From Synechococcus sp. KORDI-49 (GTDB lineage: Bacteria > Cyanobacteriota > Cyanobacteriia > PCC-6307 > Cyanobiaceae), in the NCBI RefSeq assembly GCF_000737575.1, contig NZ_CP006270.1, positions 65,163 through 129,162 on the forward strand: a stretch of DNA of 64,000 nt. The letters are read 5' to 3'. Below the pieces are notes generated by a model. It saw only the letters and a list, made by a program, of their open reading frames with translations. It was not told the DNA's origin and searched no databases. Both the position numbers and the translations under genes were made by a program. Shown one piece after another: positions 60,262 to 64,000 of this stretch (positions are counted from its first letter, which is position 1; each line of letters opens with the position of its first letter).

Positions 60262-60283
60262 TGCTTTACACGAAGGACCTGCC

Positions 60284-60487
60284 ATGTCCAACTCAGTCAC
60301 CCAGTCCAGCGATGCCTGGTATCAGGACGCTGCCAAGGCACAGATCCAGTCGGAGCGCATGGGACGAGCCGAATTGCTCAATGGCCGTGTCGCCATGCTG
60401 GGTTTCCTGATCGGTCTTATCACGGAATTCCTCACCGGCCATGGCATTGCCAGCCAGATCACGTTCGGCTTGTTCGGCCAGGCCTGA
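60284..60487 (+). CDS. hli: High-light-inducible protein (HLIP)
   Basis: A 67-residue thylakoid protein with one helix. The chlorophyll-binding motif AELLNGRVAMLGFLIGLITE (Glu30, Asn33, Arg35) is complete. It binds chlorophyll and carotenoid and protects photosystems under high light or nutrient stress. The ATG start is at 60284. Confidence 0.95.
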   Translation: MSNSVTQSSDAWYQDAAKAQIQSERMGRAELLNGRVAMLGFLIGLITEFLTGHGIASQITFGLFGQA

Positions 60488-60497
60488 ATCCACCGAA

Positions 60498-60512
60498 CTG
60501 TCACTGTGACAG
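60498..60512. repeat. Short palindrome after hli
   Basis: CTGTCAC-T-GTGACAG is a 15-base near-perfect palindrome ten bases after the hli stop. It could fold as a small hairpin or act as an operator for the downstream RNA. There is no T run. Confidence 0.4.
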
Positions 60513-60575
60513 TCGGCCCTCTTTCACCTGTGTTCTTCCGGTCGGACTCCCTGTGAGCCACCTTGTGACTGTGAG

Positions 60576-60648
60576 GACTTGATCAGGGTGGAAACAAGGT
60601 CACACGCCTGATCGGGAAAGACCCTGCCTTCGGCGGGGTCTTTTTTTT
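60576..60648 (+). ncRNA. Yfr2-like small RNA
   Basis: Two consecutive stem-loops. The first pairs GATCAGG (60581-60587) with CCTGATC (60607-60613) and exposes a 19-nt loop with TGGAAACA at 60589-60596. The second (60617-60643, GACCC and GGGTC arms) is followed by eight T and is a strong terminator. This order and the (C/T)GGAAACA loop are the defining features of the cyanobacterial Yfr2 family. The exact 5' end and promoter were not resolved. Its targets are largely unknown. Confidence 0.72.
60617..60648 (+). terminator. Intrinsic terminator of the Yfr2-like RNA
   Basis: AAAGACCCTGCC pairs with GGCGGGGTCTTT around a 3-nt loop, with one mismatch, followed by a T run to 60648. It is the 3' half of the small RNA. 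Confidence 0.9.
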
Positions 60649-60652
60649 GGGA

Positions 60653-60829
60653 TCACTGCCGGTTCATCGCGCTGAGCACCCACCAGATGATCAGCGCCAG
60701 GATCATCCAGGGAAGCAGAGTGCGCAGCAGCACCAGTCCGAAGAGCACCACCGCGGCGGATATGCCGACCTTGCGGGTGAGAGCTTTCGCCTCCGGGGTC
60801 ATGTAGCGCCAGCGAGGCAAGAGCGGCAT
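60653..60829 (-). CDS. Small membrane protein, 58 residues
   Basis: ATG 60829 gives MPLLPRWRYMTPEAKALTRK, then one or two helices (GISAAVVLFGLVLLRTLLPW, MILALIIWWVLS). It is separated by five bases from the DUF4177-like gene, same strand. Function unknown. Confidence 0.7.
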   Translation of the reverse strand: MPLLPRWRYMTPEAKALTRKVGISAAVVLFGLVLLRTLLPWMILALIIWWVLSAMNRQ

Positions 60830-60834
60830 GGGAT

Positions 60835-61071
60835 TCAGCGTGGACGCTTGAAGGTGTAGCAACCACCGTGGTAGCCGGTGAAGGGCTGGGCATAGGACAC
60901 CAGCTCCCAGCCTTGCTCTCCCAGTTCGTTCATCAGCCCCACCAGTGTGATCTCCCTCTGGGGATGGCTTCGGGAGATGAGTTGCTGCTCATCAAGCCAC
61001 AGCTCCTCGATCTCCCCGGTCCAGCTCTTGCCGCGCGGCACGAACCTCAACTGGGTGTATTCCCACTTCAT
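60835..61071 (-). CDS. DUF4177-like protein, 78 residues
   Basis: ATG 61071 begins MKWEYTQLRFVPRGKSW, the start typical of DUF4177-type small proteins, with MNELGEQGWELVSY and a C-terminal YTFKRPR. Soluble; role unknown. An ATG at 61131 could lengthen it, but the family start is at MKWEY. Confidence 0.72.
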   Translation of the reverse strand: MKWEYTQLRFVPRGKSWTGEIEELWLDEQQLISRSHPQREITLVGLMNELGEQGWELVSYAQPFTGYHGGCYTFKRPR

Positions 61072-61146
61072 CGGTGTGCCCAGCAGAGCGCCGAGATCAT
61101 AGGGGCCCTGCCGCAGCCAGAATCGGTGCATCACCACGATGTTCCG

Positions 61147-61302
61147 ATGAAAGAGGTCAGCCTTCTGGAGATGATCGGCCGCTCGCTGGCCAAGGTGGCG
61201 GCTGGGGCGGGGGTGGCAGCGCTGCTGCTGTGGCTGACCTACGTGATGCTCGACGTCGGGCACATGCAGTCAGGGTTCACCCTGCCGGAGTCCAGCTACT
61301 GA
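61147..61302 (+). CDS. Small membrane protein, 51 residues
   Basis: ATG 61147 gives MKEVSLLEMIGRSLAKVAAG and one transmembrane helix (GAGVAALLLWLTYVMLDVG). Its TGA overlaps the next ATG by one base, so the two are coupled. Confidence 0.65.
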   Translation: MKEVSLLEMIGRSLAKVAAGAGVAALLLWLTYVMLDVGHMQSGFTLPESSY

Positions 61303-61460
61303 TGCTGGCGTTGCTGCTCACAGGGGGGCTGTTCGCTGCGCTTCAGCTGTGGTGGATCGGGTCGCTTCTGCAACGCAACAGGCGCCGGCGCGGTGGAGAA
61401 CCACTGAGCAGTCAGGCCTTCCGCCGGGAGTTGGAGCGGATCTTCCACGAGAGCGCCTGA
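61302..61460 (+). CDS. Small membrane protein, 52 residues
   Basis: ATG 61302 gives one helix (LALLLTGGLFAALQLWWIGS) and a basic tail (LLQRNRRRRGG ... FRRELERIFHESA). Translationally coupled to the preceding 51-residue gene. Function unknown; it may form a pair with that protein. Confidence 0.65.
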   Translation: MLALLLTGGLFAALQLWWIGSLLQRNRRRRGGEPLSSQAFRRELERIFHESA

Positions 61461-61483
61461 ACGCTGCGATGGTCCGGAAGTTC

Positions 61484-62773
61484 TCAGCGCGGCGCTGAAC
61501 TCACCAGAAGTCCGTCCTTCGGCGAAGGGCTGGGGATCAGCTGAAGATCGAGATCCTGTCCGGGAACAAGGCTGAAGCGGACCCGCTTGAGCAGACCCAC
61601 CGTCATCAGACGGAGCTCCAGCTCCGCCAGGGCCTTGCCCAGACACACCCGTTCACCACCACCGAAGGGAAGCAGCATCTGCTGGGAGGACCCATCCAGG
61701 TGGCGCTGCGGCCGGAACGTCTCCAGGTCTCCGGCACCCTGACGGTTGGAGGCGGCCAGGGCGACCTGAATCACCCGTCCAGCAGGAATCTCCACATCCG
61801 CCAGGCCGATCGGTTCGATGGTCTGCCGGAAGAAACCACCCACCGGAGGGGTCATCCGCATCACTTCACTGCTGAGGGCCTGCAGCCGTGGCGCCCGGCT
61901 GGGATCGAAGGCTGAGGTGGGATCGCCCTGCGGTGGCCAGGTGAGTTGATCGAGTTCCTCATCCAGCCAGGGCATCAGTTCCTGATCCAGCAGCAGGGCC
62001 CGCATCAGGCAGCTCAGCGATGAGGCGGTGGTTTCATATCCGGCAAACAGCAGCAGCAGCAGCTGTTCAACGAGATCCTCATCCGTGAGTGGCAGGCCGG
62101 CTTCATCCAGGCCTCCGCTCAGCAGATCCAGGCCTCCCCTCCCGCCATCCGCTTCCTGAAGCACCGTCTGCAGGCGTTTCAGCAACCTGCTGCGTGCCGC
62201 CAGAGCCCTGGCGAAAGGACTGCCGGGAGCAGCCAGTGGAACGGAGAACAGCGCTTTCGTCCAGATCTCGAAGTCCGTGAACAGAGCATCGCGGTCGTCT
62301 TCGTCGAGACCGAGCACCGTGGTGGCGATCACCGCAAAGGCGAAGCGGCGCATGCGTTCGGCCAGAGGAACGGCCGTTTCCGACTGCAGCAGTTCGTCGG
62401 CCAGCCCGTCGACCATCGCCACGATCGATGGGCTGTAGCGCCGCAGGGCGGCGGAGGCGAACAGCTGACCCACCACGCGACGGCGCGCTTTGTGGGCGGC
62501 ACCGTTGCGGTTGGCCAGGGAACGGCTCCCAAGCAGCGTCTGGACGCTCTTCGGCCACCAGCCCTGAACGGCGTCGGATTGATCGAACAGATCACGGATC
62601 GCCTGCTCTCCCCGGATGAACACCAGTCGCTGACCGATCAGTGTCGTCTCAAAGACATCGCCGTATTCATGGAATCGTCGCGATGCGAAGTCCGGATCCC
62701 GGAAGAAGCCAAGCGCTTCAAGGATGCCGGTGACGGCGCCGGTTGTCGGGAGCGGACGAAGGGTTCCGGTCAC
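61484..62773 (-). CDS. Cytochrome P450
   Basis: A 429-residue monooxygenase from GTG 62773 (62833 is an alternative ATG but overlaps the neighbour). The I-helix segment LLLFAGYETTASSL, the K-helix ExxR in SSEVMRMTPP and the haem loop PFGGGERVCLGKALAELE with its Cys ligand are intact. It resembles cyanobacterial CYP120-type enzymes that act on retinoids or similar lipids; the substrate is not known. It starts seven bases after a membrane-protein gene. Confidence 0.92.
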   Translation of the reverse strand: MTGTLRPLPTTGAVTGILEALGFFRDPDFASRRFHEYGDVFETTLIGQRLVFIRGEQAIRDLFDQSDAVQGWWPKSVQTLLGSRSLANRNGAAHKARRRVVGQLFASAALRRYSPSIVAMVDGLADELLQSETAVPLAERMRRFAFAVIATTVLGLDEDDRDALFTDFEIWTKALFSVPLAAPGSPFARALAARSRLLKRLQTVLQEADGGRGGLDLLSGGLDEAGLPLTDEDLVEQLLLLLFAGYETTASSLSCLMRALLLDQELMPWLDEELDQLTWPPQGDPTSAFDPSRAPRLQALSSEVMRMTPPVGGFFRQTIEPIGLADVEIPAGRVIQVALAASNRQGAGDLETFRPQRHLDGSSQQMLLPFGGGERVCLGKALAELELRLMTVGLLKRVRFSLVPGQDLDLQLIPSPSPKDGLLVSSAPR

Positions 62774-62780
62774 AGAGCCA

Positions 62781-63464
62781 TCAGGTTCGGAACAGCTCTT
62801 CCACCATGCCTCGGTAGCCTTTGAGGGAGGCACCCGGGCGGCGTTTCCGTCTCACCAGCGTCTGACCGGGGAGCAGATGGTCCGGAGCGAAGGTGACCAG
62901 ATCGGGTGGTGAGGCACTCTCCTGTTCCTCAGCCAGTGACCGGGCGATCTCCTCGGCGGTGGTTGGCGTGACATCACGCTCCTCGACCATCGCCACCGCA
63001 GCGGGTTCGGGGTCGCGGATCGGGCTGGGAGCCATCGGACGCGCCGCTGTTCGCCCTGCTGACGGCCAGAGGAACAGCACACTGAAGGCGAGCGCCGCCA
63101 GAGACGTGATGGTGCCGGTCAGTCCAAGCGCCAGACCCTGAAAGTTCCAGAGCAGGCCTGATGCTGCGAGACCCAGGGTGCCGAACGTCGCCAGCAGGGA
63201 TCCGATCAGGGATGCTTCAGGGCGCTTCAGGCGGATCGGTTCAGACAGGGTTGGCTGGGTCTGCGGTTCGATCACCAGCACCGGCTCCGGGGGCAGGGGG
63301 CGCAGCAGCACAAGACTGATGGCGACGAGCACCAGGGAGGCGACGGTGCCGCCCAGTCCGTAGAAACGGCCCAGAAAGTTCCAGACGATGCCGGATCCGG
63401 CGATGCCAAGAACTCCGGCGGCGGAAAGAGCGATGCCCGCAAGCAGGCCGAGACGGGTCTTCAC
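62781..63464 (-). CDS. Membrane protein with internally duplicated helix pair
   Basis: A 227-residue protein. Two halves repeat the same unit: SGIVWNFLGRFYGLGGTVAS in the first and SGLLWNFQGLALGLTGTITS in the second, each within a hydrophobic hairpin. A charged ~80-residue tail follows. No family is recognised. It sits between the P450 gene and a small membrane protein gene. Confidence 0.7.
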   Translation of the reverse strand: MKTRLGLLAGIALSAAGVLGIAGSGIVWNFLGRFYGLGGTVASLVLVAISLVLLRPLPPEPVLVIEPQTQPTLSEPIRLKRPEASLIGSLLATFGTLGLAASGLLWNFQGLALGLTGTITSLAALAFSVLFLWPSAGRTAARPMAPSPIRDPEPAAVAMVEERDVTPTTAEEIARSLAEEQESASPPDLVTFAPDHLLPGQTLVRRKRRPGASLKGYRGMVEELFRT

Positions 63465-63468
63465 GGGT

Positions 63469-63708
63469 TCAGTTGCTGTTGGATCGGGTAGCGGCGTAGG
63501 CCACGGCGCCTCCGGCGATCACCGTGAGCAACCCGCTGGTCAGCAGGAATCCCACGAGCATGGCGAATCCGAGCACGCTTCCCAGCAGCGACATCTTGAG
63601 GCGAAGCAGTTTCGACTTCATCAGAAGCACGAGCAACAGCACCACCGTGGCCTTGAGACCGGCGATCTTGGCGGCGCTGATCGGGCAGAAGGGATTGGGA
63701 AGCAGCAT
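63469..63708 (-). CDS. Small membrane protein, 79 residues
   Basis: ATG 63708 gives two hydrophobic segments (LKATVVLLLVLLMKSKLL and GSVLGFAMLVGFLLTSGLLT) and a short AYAATRSNSN tail. It lies four bases before the duplicated membrane gene on the same strand. Function unknown. Confidence 0.65.
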   Translation of the reverse strand: MLLPNPFCPISAAKIAGLKATVVLLLVLLMKSKLLRLKMSLLGSVLGFAMLVGFLLTSGLLTVIAGGAVAYAATRSNSN

Positions 63709-63823
63709 CGATGGATCCCGGAGCGCCGTGAGTCTGGCGAAGGGGGACCATCAGCTGTGACGTTGAAGACGGTCAGCTGCGTCCTGATCTGGAACAGTGA
63801 GAGTGATCACCAGTAACGAAGCC

Positions 63824-64000
63824 GTGACCAGCTACCTGAACAGTGTTCGTGTGATCGTGAAGCAGGGCTGCGAAGAGCAGTACCTCGACAAGGTGCGTGC
63901 GTGGGTGCGTCCCGAGGGGATGACCTCAAACCACATGGCACGGATCGGAGAACGGCGGTATTGCTTCGTCGGCCTCTGGGACAGCGAGGACGCTCTGATG
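63824..64000 (+). CDS. Antibiotic-monooxygenase-like (ABM) protein, C terminus outside window
   Basis: A GTG at 63824 begins TSYLNSVRVIVKQGCEEQYL, then HMARIGERRYCFVGLWDSED, running off the window end. The ferredoxin-like pattern fits a small ABM-type protein. GTG codons at 63797 and 63803 are also in frame, so the start is uncertain. It is partial. Confidence 0.6.
   Translation, partial: MTSYLNSVRVIVKQGCEEQYLDKVRAWVRPEGMTSNHMARIGERRYCFVGLWDSEDALM

Overview
The window looks like core chromosome of a marine Synechococcus-type picocyanobacterium. The evidence is a photosynthetic gene set (psbA of the D1:1 type, petE, petJ, a high-light-inducible protein, CP12, ndhL, ndhD, cyAbrB), high G+C, very short intergenic gaps, an intronless tRNA-Leu(UAA), a Yfr2-like small RNA and many small membrane or Nif11-type proteins typical of this group. 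The genus is inferred from these features, not from a search. No insertion sequence, prophage, CRISPR array or rRNA operon was seen, and no gene-free stretch exceeds about 235 bases.

Layout. 0-4.3 kb: the 3' part of a SulP (BicA-like) transporter, pyrC, a thioredoxin-fold protein, tRNA-Leu, then ndhL-DUF3007-trpA. 4.3-10.6 kb: cyAbrB, a YciI-like protein, a cytochrome c6-like protein, a Nif11-cupin fusion, a PsiE-like membrane protein, DUF1232, a group 2 sigma factor, DUF2214, a metalloprotease and hisIE. 10.7-16.4 kb: a 6-carboxytetrahydropterin synthase-like gene, a cobalamin riboswitch driving a HupE/UreJ transporter, clpB, a class A acid phosphatase, then petJ with an overlapping Nif11 gene. 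16.5-24.9 kb: petE, an SDR gene overlapping hemE, glgB, a CocE-type hydrolase and ycf51. 25-34.9 kb: a long plus-strand run tamB-ROK kinase-proA-folB-lipase, then an M3 peptidase. 35-45.2 kb: a minus-strand block ndhD, thrB, glk, DUF1824, thrS, a GH104 muramidase, trpS, an RGG-rich protein and a cation efflux pump. 45.3-48 kb: a DUF697 protein followed by psbA with its own promoter, leader hairpin and terminator.

48-64 kb is more accessory in character. It holds many short genes, often without an assignable function: a degenerate nuclease-fold protein, a frameshifted DUF924 gene, two paralogous 56-60 residue proteins, a one-motif PLD protein, a P-loop kinase, a DUF481 protein with a tiny coupled membrane protein, DUF4278, DUF1993, TauE/SafE, an AllA-like protein, a shortened CP12 coupled to a DoxX gene, DUF3303, a second DoxX gene behind a perfect inverted repeat, an hli gene, a Yfr2-like RNA, and a cytochrome P450 with membrane-protein neighbours.

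Common themes. Photosynthetic electron flow is covered by NDH-1 subunits, plastocyanin, cytochrome c6 and D1. Carbon handling appears as bicarbonate transport, glgB, two unrelated glucokinase-type genes and CP12. Amino-acid, pyrimidine, folate and haem biosynthesis and two aminoacyl-tRNA synthetases are also present. The best candidates for undescribed biology are the Nif11-cupin fusion, the Nif11-petJ overlap, the psbA upstream palindrome array, the CP12-DoxX pair and the RGG-rich protein.
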